In this document: in pieces, positions 36,137 to 44,492 of the stretch
How positions within the stretch are numbered: position 1 is the first letter of the stretch
Layout of the letters: each line of letters starts with the position of its first letter
NCBI RefSeq assembly: GCF_003967075.1
Contig: NZ_AP018664.1
Location: 3,224,001-3,288,000, forward strand
DNA length: 64,000 nt
Source: Sphingobium amiense
GTDB taxonomy: Bacteria > Pseudomonadota > Alphaproteobacteria > Sphingomonadales > Sphingomonadaceae
Direction: 5' to 3'
The notes under the pieces: model-generated
What the model was told of the DNA's origin: nothing
What the model saw: only the letters and a program-made list of their open reading frames with translations
The model's database searches: none
Position numbers and translations under genes: made by a program

Positions 36137-38562
36137 AGTTCACGCTGAGCTGGCTCAGGACGCATCTCGTCACGGATGCGGAGCTGCCCACGATCCTCAA
36201 GACGCTGAACGCCATCGGGCTTGAGGTCGAGGGCGTCGAGAATCCGGCCGAGAAGCTGGGCGCATTCAGGATCGCGAAGGTGCTCACGGCCGAGCGCCAT
36301 CCGCAGGCGGACAAGCTGCAGGTGCTGACCGTCGATCATGGCACTGATTTGAATGGGGGCAATCCGCTTCAGGTCGTTTGCGGCGCGCCGAACGCGCGCG
36401 CGGGGCTGGTCGGCGTGTTCGGGGTCGAAGGCGCGGTGGTGCCGGTCAACGGCATGGTGCTCAGGAAGACCGCGATCCGCGGCGTCGAATCCAACGGCAT
36501 GATGTGCAGCTATCGCGAGCTGGAACTGGGCGAGGATCATGACGGGATCATCGAACTGGCGGACGACGCGCCGGTGGGTCAGGTCTATGCGCAGTGGGCG
36601 GGCCTCGACGATCCGGTGATCGACGTGTCGGTAACGCCCAACCGACAGGACTGCATGGGCGTGCGCGGCATCGCGCGCGATCTGGCAGCGGCAGGTCTCG
36701 GCACGCTCAACGACATCATCGTGCCAGAGATTGCGGGCGAAGGCCCCGGTCCCGACATCCGCATCGAGGACGCCGAAGGCTGCCCCGCCTTTTACGCGCG
36801 CGTCGTGCGCGGGGTGAAGAACGGCGCGTCGCCCGAATGGATGGCGAAGCAGCTGAAGGCCATCGGCCAGAAGCCGATCAGCGCGCTGGTCGACATCACC
36901 AACTATATCATGATCGACCTCGGGCGGCCGCTGCACGTCTACGACCTCGGCACTCTCAAGGGCGGCCTCGTGGCTCGCAAGGGCCGCGCAGGCGAACAGG
37001 TGCTGGCACTGAATGGCAAGACCTACAGCGTCGATGAAACCATGACCGTCATCGCCGACGACGAAGCGGTGCACGACATCGGCGGCATCATGGGCGGCGA
37101 ACATTCGGGCGCGCAGGACGGCACCACCGACGTGCTGATCGAATGCGCCTATTTCACGCCGGAGCGAATCGCGGTGACAGGCCAGAAGCTCGGCCTCACG
37201 TCCGACGCGCGCGGGCGGTTCGAGCGGGGCGTCGATCCCGCCTTCCTCGACGACGGACTGTCGATCGCGACCTTCCTGGTGACGCATCTGTGCGGCGGCA
37301 CGCCCAGCGAGGCGACCCGCGTGGGCGCCCCGCCGGTGGCGCCGAAGACCGTCGCCTATCGGCCCGACCAGTGCCTCGCGCTCGCCGGTGTGGACGTGCC
37401 CGCCGACGAGCAGAAGCGCATCCTCGAGAAGCTGGGCTTTGCCGTCAGCGGGGACGCGGCGGGCATCGAATATCAGGATGGGATGCCGGTCAGCGTGGCT
37501 GGCGACTGGACCGTCACCGTGCCGAGCTGGCGGCGCGACGTGGATGGCTGGCCCGACATTGTCGAGGAAGTGGTGCGGATCGTCGGACTCGACCATGTGC
37601 CCTCCACGCCCCTTCCCCGCGCTCCGGGCGTCGCGCGCCCCACCGCCACGCCCGAGCAGCTTGTCGAGCGGCGCGTGCGGCGGACGGCGGCGGCGCGCGG
37701 TCTGGCCGAAGCGGTCAACTGGTCATTCCTTTCCGAAAAGGAGGCGGAGAGCGTCGGCGGCGGTCACTGGACACTCGCCAATCCGATTTCCGAAGACCTG
37801 AAGGTCATGCGCCCTTCGCTGCTGCCTGGCCTCCTGTCGGCAACGCGGCGCAACATGGATCGCGGCGCATCGTCGGTGCGGCTGTTCGAAGTCGGCCGCC
37901 GCTATTTCGCGCAGGGCGAGCGGGCGACCGTCGGCTTCGTGCTGGCGGGAGAAAAGACTCCGCGCGGCTGGCGGTCGGGCAAGGCACAGGGCTTCGACGC
38001 ATTCGACGCCAAGGGTGAAATCCTCGCGCTGCTGAGCGCCGCGGGTGCGCCGGTCGCCAATCTCCAGAATTTCGGGGAAGCCTCGGCCGCCTATCACCCC
38101 GGCCAGTCGGGCACGATGCGGCTGGGACCAAAGGCGGTGCTGGCCGAATATGGCGTGCTGCACCCCGGCCTTGCCAAACAGTTCGGGCTGACCGGCACGG
38201 TGGTGGCGGGCGAGATTTTCCTCGACGCGGTCCCGGCCAAACGGCGGAGCGGATCGCTGCGCGCGCCCTATGCCCCCCCGGCACTCCAGGCGGTAAAGCG
38301 CGACTTCGCTTTCCTCCTGCCCGTCGATGTGGAGGCCGATGCGCTGGTCCGCGCGGTCAGGGGCGCGGAAAAGAAGAGCATCGTCGACGTGCGCCTGTTC
38401 GATGTGTTCGTGGGGCCGGGCGTGGAGGATGGCCAGAAGTCGCTGGCGGTCGAGGTGACGTTGCAGCCGGGCGACAAGAGCTTCGGTCAGGACGAGCTGG
38501 AAGCGATCAGCGCTGCGATCGTCAAGGCAGCGCAGAAGCTGGGCGGAAGCCTGCGGGCCTGA
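36133..38562 (+). CDS. pheT: Phenylalanine--tRNA ligase beta subunit
   Basis: An 809-residue subunit. Domains in order: N-terminal tRNA-binding OB fold (about residues 40-155; [17 protein letters not shown]), B3/B4 editing domain (about 210-380), B5 domain (about 405-480), the catalytic-like core, and a C-terminal FDX-ACB domain that binds the tRNA anticodon (about 715-808; [20 protein letters not shown]). The length is normal. The start at 36133 is coupled to the pheS stop. A strong hairpin lies directly beyond its stop codon. Confidence 0.97.
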   Translation: MKFTLSWLRTHLVTDAELPTILKTLNAIGLEVEGVENPAEKLGAFRIAKVLTAERHPQADKLQVLTVDHGTDLNGGNPLQVVCGAPNARAGLVGVFGVEGAVVPVNGMVLRKTAIRGVESNGMMCSYRELELGEDHDGIIELADDAPVGQVYAQWAGLDDPVIDVSVTPNRQDCMGVRGIARDLAAAGLGTLNDIIVPEIAGEGPGPDIRIEDAEGCPAFYARVVRGVKNGASPEWMAKQLKAIGQKPISALVDITNYIMIDLGRPLHVYDLGTLKGGLVARKGRAGEQVLALNGKTYSVDETMTVIADDEAVHDIGGIMGGEHSGAQDGTTDVLIECAYFTPERIAVTGQKLGLTSDARGRFERGVDPAFLDDGLSIATFLVTHLCGGTPSEATRVGAPPVAPKTVAYRPDQCLALAGVDVPADEQKRILEKLGFAVSGDAAGIEYQDGMPVSVAGDWTVTVPSWRRDVDGWPDIVEEVVRIVGLDHVPSTPLPRAPGVARPTATPEQLVERRVRRTAAARGLAEAVNWSFLSEKEAESVGGGHWTLANPISEDLKVMRPSLLPGLLSATRRNMDRGASSVRLFEVGRRYFAQGERATVGFVLAGEKTPRGWRSGKAQGFDAFDAKGEILALLSAAGAPVANLQNFGEASAAYHPGQSGTMRLGPKAVLAEYGVLHPGLAKQFGLTGTVVAGEIFLDAVPAKRRSGSLRAPYAPPALQAVKRDFAFLLPVDVEADALVRAVRGAEKKSIVDVRLFDVFVGPGVEDGQKSLAVEVTLQPGDKSFGQDELEAISAAIVKAAQKLGGSLRA

Positions 38563-38577
38563 ACGCCCGTTCCCGGT

Positions 38578-38604
38578 CCGGACGGGGGCGTGTCCCCCGT
38601 CCGG
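38578..38604. terminator. Strong hairpin between convergent pheT and the psp cluster
   Basis: CCGGACGGGGG (38578-38588) pairs perfectly with CCCCCGTCCGG (38594-38604), 11 bp with a 5-nt loop. It sits 15 bp after the pheT stop and exactly abuts the stop codon of the last psp-operon gene at 38605. No T-run is present on either side, so it may be a bidirectional roadblock or an mRNA-end stabiliser. Confidence 0.6.
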
Positions 38605-38841
38605 TCAGAGATCGACGCCCGCGGCGATCGCTTCGAGCTTGCGGATACGTTCCTTGAGGTCGGCGACCTCAATCCGGGCGACGGCCGAGGGCGGCGCAGT
38701 TTCCTGCGGATAGCGGACCAGTTCGGCGCGCTTATAGTCCAGCCAGCCATTCCAGCCCCGCAGCGCCGCGACCGCAACGATGGCGGTGCCGGCAAGGCCG
38801 GTGGTCGCCAGAGTGATGTAGAGATAGGGGTCTTGCATCAT
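38605..38841 (-). CDS. Small helix/coiled-coil membrane protein at the end of the psp operon
   Basis: A 78-residue protein: one membrane helix (about residues 8-27, YITLATTGLAGTAIVAVAAL), a basic-aromatic patch (RGWNGWLDYKRAE), then a charged helix LKERIRKLEAIAAG at the C-terminus. It resembles PspB in layout (short N-terminal tail, single helix, cytoplasmic coiled coil) and has a GGAGG ribosome-binding site. It is the last of seven genes read in one direction from the psp promoter. Its function is unknown, and a role in Psp membrane-stress signalling is inferred from layout. Confidence 0.78.
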   Translation of the reverse strand: MMQDPYLYITLATTGLAGTAIVAVAALRGWNGWLDYKRAELVRYPQETAPPSAVARIEVADLKERIRKLEAIAAGVDL

Positions 38842-38868
38842 TGCCTCCCTGTCAGATGCACGATGCCG

Positions 38869-39120
38869 TCAGTCGCGGTCGCGCAATTTGTCGAATTCCC
38901 GCTCCAGCGCGGTGGAACTGTCGGTCGCGAGCCGTTCGAGCACGGCGACACGGTCCTTTAGCGCCTTCACTTCGGCGCGCAGACGTTCGGCTTCGGGATC
39001 GGGACCACGGTGAATGAAATCCTCACCCTTGTCGCGGCGCACGACGCCCATCTTTGCCTTCACGACCTGAACGATGCCGACGATAGCGATGATGGCGACG
39101 ACCATTTCAAACGGGTTCAT
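38869..39120 (-). CDS. PspB-like small membrane protein
   Basis: An 83-residue protein: a single membrane helix (about residues 3-19, FEMVVAIIAIVGIVQVV), a basic loop (KAKMGVVRRDKGEDF), then a coiled coil containing LKDRVAVLERLATD. That segment is very close to LEERIAVLERIATD of the next gene upstream and to LEERLQTIERIVA of PspB. A GGGAG ribosome-binding site precedes the ATG, and it lies 25 bp after its upstream neighbour. I read it as a divergent paralogue of PspB. Functional equivalence is untested. Confidence 0.8.
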   Translation of the reverse strand: MNPFEMVVAIIAIVGIVQVVKAKMGVVRRDKGEDFIHRGPDPEAERLRAEVKALKDRVAVLERLATDSSTALEREFDKLRDRD

Positions 39121-39145
39121 ATGTCTTTCTCCCTTGCGCGCCAGT

Positions 39146-39427
39146 TCAGAGCAGCGCGTCGATTTCGCGGGCGGTGCGGGCCGCGGGATCTGTGGCGATC
39201 CGTTCGAGCACCGCGATCCGTTCCTCCAGGCGGCCGATGCGGCCCGTCAGCTTTTCGTTTTCGCAGACAAGAAGGTCGATTTTTCGACCGGCGTCGGGGT
39301 CGGTTCGATGAACGCTGTTCCCCTCATTATCCTCCAGCGGATAGCCGTGCCTCGCCCTGATCCAGGTGTTGAGCACCGATCCTATCGCGATCGACGCGCA
39401 GATCGGCACAAGCCACATCCAGTTCAT
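39146..39427 (-). CDS. PspB-like small membrane protein
   Basis: A 93-residue protein with an N-terminal membrane helix (about residues 3-20, WMWLVPICASIAIGSVLN), a hydrophilic middle and a C-terminal coiled coil (LEERIAVLERIATD). It shares the ...VLERIATD... heptads with the 83-residue protein encoded next, pointing to duplication. It starts 39 bp after pspC with a GGGAG ribosome-binding site. PspB normally pairs with PspC to sense inner-membrane stress, so this protein may be an alternative partner; this is inference. Confidence 0.8.
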   Translation of the reverse strand: MNWMWLVPICASIAIGSVLNTWIRARHGYPLEDNEGNSVHRTDPDAGRKIDLLVCENEKLTGRIGRLEERIAVLERIATDPAARTAREIDALL

Positions 39428-39466
39428 GCTCGTTCTCCCTGTTTATTCTCCCCCCGTCGCGGTCGA

Positions 39467-39841
39467 TCAGCGCAGGCTGTCGATCTCGTCGGCGAGGCGC
39501 GTGTTGCGGCTGGTGTAATAGATTTCGATGTCGGCCAGCCTGCGGTCGATGTCGCGGAACTTGGCGCGGACATCGCGGGTGGAGCGCGCCGGATTGGCGC
39601 GCACGCCCTGCCAGAACTTCTGGTCGTCGCGGTCGGCATAGAGGCCCGTGGGCTTGCTGTCCGCGATCACGCCGATGGCGAAATAGGCAAGCAGCGTCCA
39701 GCCGATGATGAAGAAGGAAAGGAACATCGCGACCCGGACCCAGACCACGTCGATCCCTGTATAGTCGGCGATGCCGGAGCACACGCCCATGAACTTGCCA
39801 TTAGCCTTGTCGAGATAGAATTTGGTGCGGCGGGCGCTCAT
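39467..39841 (-). CDS. pspC: Phage shock protein C
   Basis: A 124-residue inner-membrane protein of the PspC domain family. FYLDKANGKFMGVCSGIADYTGIDVVWVR is the PspC signature, followed by one long membrane helix (about residues 37-60, VAMFLSFFIIGWTLLAYFAIGVIA). The C-terminal 45 residues are helical and charged (DVRAKFRDIDRRLADIEIYY). PspC with PspB relays membrane stress to PspA. The start at 39841 is separated from pspB by a single base, so translation is probably coupled. The long upstream open frame is a pspB shadow. Confidence 0.94.
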   Translation of the reverse strand: MSARRTKFYLDKANGKFMGVCSGIADYTGIDVVWVRVAMFLSFFIIGWTLLAYFAIGVIADSKPTGLYADRDDQKFWQGVRANPARSTRDVRAKFRDIDRRLADIEIYYTSRNTRLADEIDSLR

Positions 39842-39842
39842 G

Positions 39843-40109
39843 TCAGTTCCTCCGGTCGAAGCTGTATTCGTCCGTCTCCTGCGGACGCGAAGGGCGGAAA
39901 TCGGGATTGTCGGCGGCGACGATCCGTTCGATCGTCTGGAGCCGTTCCTCGAGACGGCGGGCGAGAAGGTGGAGTTCGTCCAGCAGCTTCTCATCCTCGT
40001 CGGTGATCTTGGGCGCCTGCTTCCACTTGGTGACATAGTGGAAGATCAGCCAAGGCATGCCGATGAAGAGCATGCCGCAGATGAAGATGGGGACCAGTAT
40101 GTCTTCCAT
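39843..40109 (-). CDS. pspB: Phage shock protein B
   Basis: An 88-residue PspB. It has one N-terminal membrane helix (about residues 5-27, LVPIFICGMLFIGMPWLIFHYV), then the WKQAP-KITDEDEKLLDEL linker and the LEERLQTIERIVA coiled coil, and a polar tail. PspB anchors the sensor with PspC and antagonises PspA-PspF binding. It starts 4 bp after the pspA stop. Length is slightly longer than in enterobacteria (about 74). Confidence 0.94.
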   Translation of the reverse strand: MEDILVPIFICGMLFIGMPWLIFHYVTKWKQAPKITDEDEKLLDELHLLARRLEERLQTIERIVAADNPDFRPSRPQETDEYSFDRRN

Positions 40110-40113
40110 CGGA

Positions 40114-40782
40114 TCAGGCTCCCTTGTTCATGCTGGCCTTGAGCGCGGCGAGTTCGGCATCGACCTTGTCGGACGCCTTCAGCTCGGCAATCTCTTCTTC
40201 CAGCGTCTTGGGCTGCTGGCCCAGTCCCAGCGCGTCGGCGCGGCCTTCGGCGAGGTCGGCGCGGCGTTCCAGCATGTCGAAGCGGGCGAAGGCTTCGTTG
40301 ACCTTCTCGCCCGCATAGGCCTCGCGCACACGCAGCCGGTTTTCGGCGCTCTGCATCCGGGTGACGATGCTGTTCTGGCGCGCGCGCGCCTCGCGCAGCT
40401 TGGCCTGGAGCTTGGCGATGTCCTGCTCCGAAGCGGCAAGCGCCTCGTCCAGCGTCGCGATCTCATGGTTGAGCTGCTCGGCCATGTCGGTGGCCTTCTG
40501 CTTTTCGACCAGCGCCGCCTTGGCCAGATCCTCGCGATCCTTGCTGAGGGCAAGCTGCGCCTTGTCGGTCCAGCTATCCTGCAGCGCAGTCAGCTTGGCG
40601 ATGTGGCGGCGCATTTCCTTCTGATCGGCGATGGTGCGGGCGGCGGACGCGCGCACTTCGACCAGCGTTTCCTCCATTTCGAGGATGATCATGCGGATCA
40701 TCTTTGCGGGGTCTTCCGCCTTGTCGAGAAGGTCGGTCACATTGGCGGCGATGATGTCGCGGGTGCGGGAGAAAATACCCAT
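40114..40782 (-). CDS. pspA: Phage shock protein A
   Basis: A 222-residue coiled-coil ESCRT-III-like protein that binds stressed inner membrane and represses PspF. It begins with the amphipathic helix MGIFSRTRDIIAANVTDLLDKAEDP and continues as long helices (MRRHIAKLTALQDSWTDKA, ALRKLA-type heptads such as LREARARQNSIVTRM). The length equals E. coli PspA. A GGAGTG ribosome-binding site precedes the ATG. It is the second gene in the operon, 86 bp after a 57-residue protein and under the sigma-54 promoter at 41109-41126. Confidence 0.96.
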   Translation of the reverse strand: MGIFSRTRDIIAANVTDLLDKAEDPAKMIRMIILEMEETLVEVRASAARTIADQKEMRRHIAKLTALQDSWTDKAQLALSKDREDLAKAALVEKQKATDMAEQLNHEIATLDEALAASEQDIAKLQAKLREARARQNSIVTRMQSAENRLRVREAYAGEKVNEAFARFDMLERRADLAEGRADALGLGQQPKTLEEEIAELKASDKVDAELAALKASMNKGA

Positions 40783-40868
40783 TTGAACGTCACTCCTGAT
40801 GGTGTCTTGCGTGTCGGGTACCGGGGCGGGCGAGAGGGGGCTTCCCGCCCCGGCCGGGGGTTGCTTCC

Positions 40869-41042
40869 TTACGCCAGATAGCGGACGGAAGCCGGGCTGT
40901 TATGGCTTGCGAGAGCGGGGGTTTCGCTGGCGCGGGCCGGGCCGACCGCCGACAGGATCATGGTCGATCCGAACAGGACGGCGGCGATGGCGACCGACAT
41001 CAACTGGCCGATTTCGCGAACATTGTGGGTCTGCTTTTCCAT
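40869..41042 (-). CDS. Short membrane peptide leading the psp operon
   Basis: A 57-residue protein: a short polar start (MEKQTHNVREIGQLM), one membrane helix (about residues 15-35, SVAIAAVLFGSTMILSAV), then a cleavable-looking GPARASETPALA sequence. A strong GGGAG ribosome-binding site precedes the ATG and the gene lies between the sigma-54 promoter and pspA. The helix plus ARASET stretch could be a signal anchor or signal peptide. I do not recognise the family. Its position makes it the first gene transcribed in the Psp response, though an uncharacterised protein of this size could also be a leader peptide. Confidence 0.78.
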   Translation of the reverse strand: MEKQTHNVREIGQLMSVAIAAVLFGSTMILSAVGPARASETPALASHNSPASVRYLA

Positions 41043-41108
41043 AGTCTTGCTCCCTGAACCTTGGCCTTCATGTGAGTTCCGCTGTTTCAGTGCGGATTGT
41101 CCATAGCT

Positions 41109-41126
41109 TTGCAGACGCCGTGCCAA
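41109..41126 (-). promoter_or_regulatory. Sigma-54 promoter of the psp operon
   Basis: On the minus strand the sequence reads TTGGCACGGCGTCTGCAA, matching the RpoN consensus TGGCACG-N4-TTGCA apart from one base (C for T in the -12 box). The GG of -24 is at 41123-41124 and the GC of -12 at 41111-41112. It lies about 67 bp upstream of the first operon gene (start 41042) and is divergent from the gene for the sigma-54 activator PspF. Confidence 0.88.
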
Positions 41127-41155
41127 TTGCGTCCAAAGCGCAGATTTCCGCCATT

Positions 41156-41183
41156 TTGGCACCTCGACAGGGCGCTATGCCAA
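41156..41183. promoter_or_regulatory. Inverted repeat, possible PspF upstream activator site
   Basis: TTGGCA (41156-41161) and TGCCAA (41178-41183) form an inverted repeat with a 16-nt spacer, about 45 bp upstream of the sigma-54 promoter, in the divergent region before pspF. A further TGCCAA-like site (41193-41198) is nearby. Activators of this class bind such sites 80-150 bp upstream of the start point, so this is a candidate binding site. It is a pattern-based call. Confidence 0.4.
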
Positions 41184-41228
41184 GATGCCGCTTGCCAAGG
41201 AGTGGGAAATTTCACCATAAGTTAGGCC

Positions 41229-42260
41229 ATGGAGAAAAATACGCAGTTCGTAGGGCAGAGCCTCGCGTTCCTCGATGCGGTCGAGCTGGCGGGGCGCGCC
41301 GCCGAACTCAACCGGCCGGTGCTGGTGATCGGGGAACGGGGCACCGGCAAGGAACTGATCGCGGAGCGGCTGCACCACCTGTCGCCGCGCTGGGGCGAGC
41401 CGCTGATCGTGATGAACTGTGCCGCGCTTCCCGAAACGCTGATCGAGGCGGAACTGTTCGGCCATGAGCAGGGCGCCTTCACCGGCGCCACGCGCGCGCG
41501 GCCGGGCAGGTTCGAGGAGGCGGATGGCGGCACGCTCTTTCTGGACGAGCTTGGAACGCTGTCGATGGCAGCGCAGGAGCGGTTGCTCCGGGTCATCGAA
41601 TATGGCGAGGTGACGCGGATCGGCGCATCGCGGCCAGTGACGGTCGACGTGCGGATCGTCGCCGCGACCAACGAGGATCTGCCTGCCGCCGCCGACGCCG
41701 GACGCTTCCGCCCCGATCTGCTCGACCGGCTGAGTTTCGAGGTGATTACGCTACCGCCGCTGCGCGCGCGGGAAGGCGATGTCAGCGTGCTGGCCGACCA
41801 TTTCGGGCGGCGCATGGCGGCGGAACTCAACTGGCCGCAATGGCCCGGCTTTTCCGCCGTCTGCGCCGCCGAACTGGAAGCGCATGACTGGCCGGGCAAT
41901 GTCCGCGAACTGCGCAACGTGGTCGAACGCGCGGTCTATCGCTGGGACGAACCGGCGCGCCCGATCAGCCACATCACCTTCGATCCCTTCGCGTCGCCAT
42001 GGAAGCCCAAGCCCCTGATGCCACGCGGGGACGAACCATCTGCGGCCCGCGCTCCTGCATCGTCAGCGACGCCGTCTGTGCCCCCGACGCTCGACGCCAT
42101 CGGCGACCTGCGCGCGGCGGTGGACGCGCACGAGGCTGCCATCGTCCGCGCCGCGCTGGAACGGCATCGCTACAACCAGCGCGCGACAGCGAAGGGGCTT
42201 GGCCTCACCTACGACCAGCTACGCCACTGCATGAAGAAACACGGCCTGAGCGCGGCGTGA
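41229..42260 (+). CDS. pspF: Sigma-54-dependent activator PspF
   Basis: A 343-residue bacterial enhancer-binding protein without an N-terminal receiver domain, which is the PspF arrangement. The AAA+ domain has Walker A GERGTGKE (about residues 36-43), the sigma-54-contacting loop GAFTGA (about 84-89), Walker B GGTLFLDELG and the arginine-containing AHDWPGNVRELRNVVERAV segment. A C-terminal Fis-type helix-turn-helix follows (LERHRYNQRATAKGLGLTYDQLRHCMKKHG). It is divergent from the psp operon, the target it should activate when PspA is titrated away. No clear ribosome-binding site is visible. Confidence 0.95.
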   Translation: MEKNTQFVGQSLAFLDAVELAGRAAELNRPVLVIGERGTGKELIAERLHHLSPRWGEPLIVMNCAALPETLIEAELFGHEQGAFTGATRARPGRFEEADGGTLFLDELGTLSMAAQERLLRVIEYGEVTRIGASRPVTVDVRIVAATNEDLPAAADAGRFRPDLLDRLSFEVITLPPLRAREGDVSVLADHFGRRMAAELNWPQWPGFSAVCAAELEAHDWPGNVRELRNVVERAVYRWDEPARPISHITFDPFASPWKPKPLMPRGDEPSAARAPASSATPSVPPTLDAIGDLRAAVDAHEAAIVRAALERHRYNQRATAKGLGLTYDQLRHCMKKHGLSAA

Positions 42261-42267
42261 CCGGGGA

Positions 42268-43146
42268 TCAGCGGGTCGGGACCGGCTCGGCTCCCGAATA
42301 ATCGTAGAAGCCGCGCCCGGTCTTGCGGCCATACCAGCCCGCCTCGACATATTTCACCAGCAGGGGCGCGGGGCGATATTTGGGATCGCCGGTGGTGTCG
42401 CGAAGGACGTTTAGCACTTCGAGCGCCGTGTCGAGGCCGACGAAATCGAGCAGAGTCAGCGGTCCCATCGGATGATTGAGGCCAAGCTTGCAGCCCTGGT
42501 CGATGTCGGTGACGCTCCCCACGCCCTCGCCCAGCACGAACACCGCTTCGTTGAGCATAGGAAGAAGGATGCGGTTCACGACGAAGCCCGGCGCGTCGAA
42601 GGCATGGACGACAGTCTTGCCGATCCGGTTTGCATAGGCTTCGACGGCAGCGACCGTCGCAGGCGTGGTGGCAAGGCCGCGGATGACTTCCACCAGCGCC
42701 ATGACCGGCACCGGATTGAAGAAATGGACGCCGATGAAGCGGCCCGCGTCGGGCGCGGCCTGCGCCAGCCGGGTGATCGGGATAGAGGACGTGTTGGTTG
42801 CGAGCACCGCGTCGGGGCCGAGCAGCTTGCCCACATTGCCGAAAATCGCGCGCTTCACCTCTTCGCGCTCGGTCGCGGCCTCGATCACGAACTGCGCTGC
42901 GCTGAGTGGCGCGACATCGCCCGTGGGCGTGATGCGCGCGAGGGTTGCCTCCGCGTCCGCCTGACTGATCTTTTCCTTTTCGACGGAGCGGGACAGGAGC
43001 TTCGCGATATTCGCCTTGCCCTTTTCGGCGCGGGGCAGGTCGATGTCGGACAGGATGACGTCATAGCCCGCCTGCGCGGAGACCTGGGCGATGCCGATCC
43101 CCATCTGGCCCGCGCCGATCACGCCGATCGTCTGAAAATCCGCCAT
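42268..43146 (-). CDS. 3-hydroxybutyryl-CoA dehydrogenase
   Basis: A 292-residue 3-hydroxyacyl-CoA dehydrogenase. The NAD-binding motif is at residues 7-17 ([16 protein letters not shown]). The catalytic His/Glu pair is at [15 protein letters not shown] and the NRIL-type dimer motif is [13 protein letters not shown]. It has the single-domain short form (hbd/paaH-like) used in butyrate metabolism or phenylacetate degradation. No partner genes are adjacent. The start at 43146 ([13 protein letters not shown]) is chosen over an upstream in-frame ATG because it begins the Rossmann strand. Confidence 0.92.
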   Translation of the reverse strand: MADFQTIGVIGAGQMGIGIAQVSAQAGYDVILSDIDLPRAEKGKANIAKLLSRSVEKEKISQADAEATLARITPTGDVAPLSAAQFVIEAATEREEVKRAIFGNVGKLLGPDAVLATNTSSIPITRLAQAAPDAGRFIGVHFFNPVPVMALVEVIRGLATTPATVAAVEAYANRIGKTVVHAFDAPGFVVNRILLPMLNEAVFVLGEGVGSVTDIDQGCKLGLNHPMGPLTLLDFVGLDTALEVLNVLRDTTGDPKYRPAPLLVKYVEAGWYGRKTGRGFYDYSGAEPVPTR

Positions 43147-43326
43147 CCCGTATCTCCCTTCATTTGCATGTCGCGCCCGCCCATAGCGCGATGAACGGCG
43201 GGCTGCCAGAGGCAAAGCCCCTGCCAGTTTCGGGAGGGGGAAGAGCGGGCGAGGCGCCGGTCGATCGCGCCAGTTCGTTGATTTCCCGCTTTGCGTCATG
43301 CCTGCGCCATGGTTAAAAGCCGCCGC

Positions 43327-43791
43327 ATGTCCCTGCCCACCCTGATGCCCGCGTCCGGACGCTTCGTGGCCGCAGTGCATCACTTCCCGCTGCGCGTCTA
43401 TTTCGAGGACACAGACCTGTCAGGCCTCGTCTACCATGCCAATTATCTGCGCTATATGGAGCGGGCGCGGTCCGACATGCTGCGCATTGCGGGCATCGAC
43501 CAGCGCGGGGAGCATGAGGGCGGGCGCGGTGTCTACGCTGTCGCAGACCTCTCCATCCGCTATCGCCGCCCGGCCCGGCTGGACGATGACCTGACCGTCG
43601 TCAGCCGCGTGACCGAAGTGAAGGCAGCGATCTGCACCATTCAGCAGTCGGTAATGCGCGGTGAGGAAGAGTTGACCGACGCCCGCATCACCGTAGCCTG
43701 GCTGACGCCGCAGGGCCGCCCGCAGCGTCAGCCCAGGGACTGGACCGACATCTACACCCGCCTTTGCCAAGGGGAAGACATCCACCCATGA
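43327..43791 (+). CDS. ybgC: Tol-Pal-associated acyl-CoA thioesterase YbgC
   Basis: A 154-residue hotdog-fold thioesterase, the usual first gene of tol-pal operons. The 4HBT signature [30 protein letters not shown] contains the catalytic aspartate and the following tyrosine/histidine (about residues 28-50). The rest ([18 protein letters not shown]) is normal. Two upstream in-frame starts exist (TTG 43291, ATG 43309); 43327 is chosen by family length. The stop overlaps tolQ (ATGA). YbgC is dispensable and may act on phospholipid acyl groups. Confidence 0.92.
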   Translation: MSLPTLMPASGRFVAAVHHFPLRVYFEDTDLSGLVYHANYLRYMERARSDMLRIAGIDQRGEHEGGRGVYAVADLSIRYRRPARLDDDLTVVSRVTEVKAAICTIQQSVMRGEEELTDARITVAWLTPQGRPQRQPRDWTDIYTRLCQGEDIHP

Positions 43792-44492
43792 GCCTCCACC
43801 TGCCCGCCGGCGCGATGACCGACGCCGCGACCCTCTCCCCGCTTGCGCTGTTTCTTCAGGCCGACATCGTCGTCAAGGGCGTGATGATCGGTCTGTTGCT
43901 CGCCAGCATCTGGACCTGGGCGATCATCATCGGCTTTTCCGTGACCCTGCGCCGGGCCAGCAGGGAAAGCCGCGCGTTCGAGGCCGATTTCTGGAAGGCG
44001 GAAGACATTGACCGCTTCTACGAGACGCGCGGCAAGACGGACTTTCCTGCGGCCAAGGTGATGGCGGCAGGCGTCACCGAATGGCGGCGCTCGACCGCGC
44101 AGCGGGTGATCGACCGGGAAGGCACGCGCGACCGGCTCTCCACGTCGATGGCGAGCGCCATTGCGGCGGAAGTTGATCGGCTGTCGGATCGGCTGAACAT
44201 CTTGGCGACCATCGGATCGGTCGCGCCCTTTGTCGGCCTGTTCGGCACGGTGTGGGGCATCATGCGCGCCTTCACCTCCATCGCGGCGGAGCAGAACAGC
44301 AGCCTTGCGGTCGTGGCGCCCGGCATCGCCGAAGCGCTGTTCGCGACGGCCATCGGCCTGTTCGCCGCGATCCCGGCGGTGATCGCCTACAACCGGTTCA
44401 GCCATGGCATCAATCGGCTTGAATCCGGGCTGACGCGCTTCGCTGACGGATTCTATGCGACGCTCAGCCGCGAGCTTGAGGCCCAGCGCTGA
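43788..44492 (+). CDS. tolQ: Tol-Pal energising subunit TolQ
   Basis: A 234-residue MotA/TolQ/ExbB-type proton-channel subunit. Three helices: about residues 24-50 (IVVKGVMIGLLLASIWTWAIII), 135-160 (NILATIGSVAPFVGLFGTVWGIM) and 170-195 (VVAPGIAEALFATAIGLFAAIPAVIAYN). The family signature GLFGTVWGIMRAF and the A-F-A-x-A-G-L-F-A-A-I-P stretch in the third helix are intact. With TolR it uses the proton motive force to drive TolA. The tolR start overlaps its stop (TGATG). Confidence 0.95.
   Translation: MSLHLPAGAMTDAATLSPLALFLQADIVVKGVMIGLLLASIWTWAIIIGFSVTLRRASRESRAFEADFWKAEDIDRFYETRGKTDFPAAKVMAAGVTEWRRSTAQRVIDREGTRDRLSTSMASAIAAEVDRLSDRLNILATIGSVAPFVGLFGTVWGIMRAFTSIAAEQNSSLAVVAPGIAEALFATAIGLFAAIPAVIAYNRFSHGINRLESGLTRFADGFYATLSRELEAQR

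Noticed and set aside
41156..41175. A second sigma-54-like site on the plus strand (TTGGCAC...) for pspF
   Set aside because: The -12 GC is missing at the required distance, so it does not meet the RpoN pattern.
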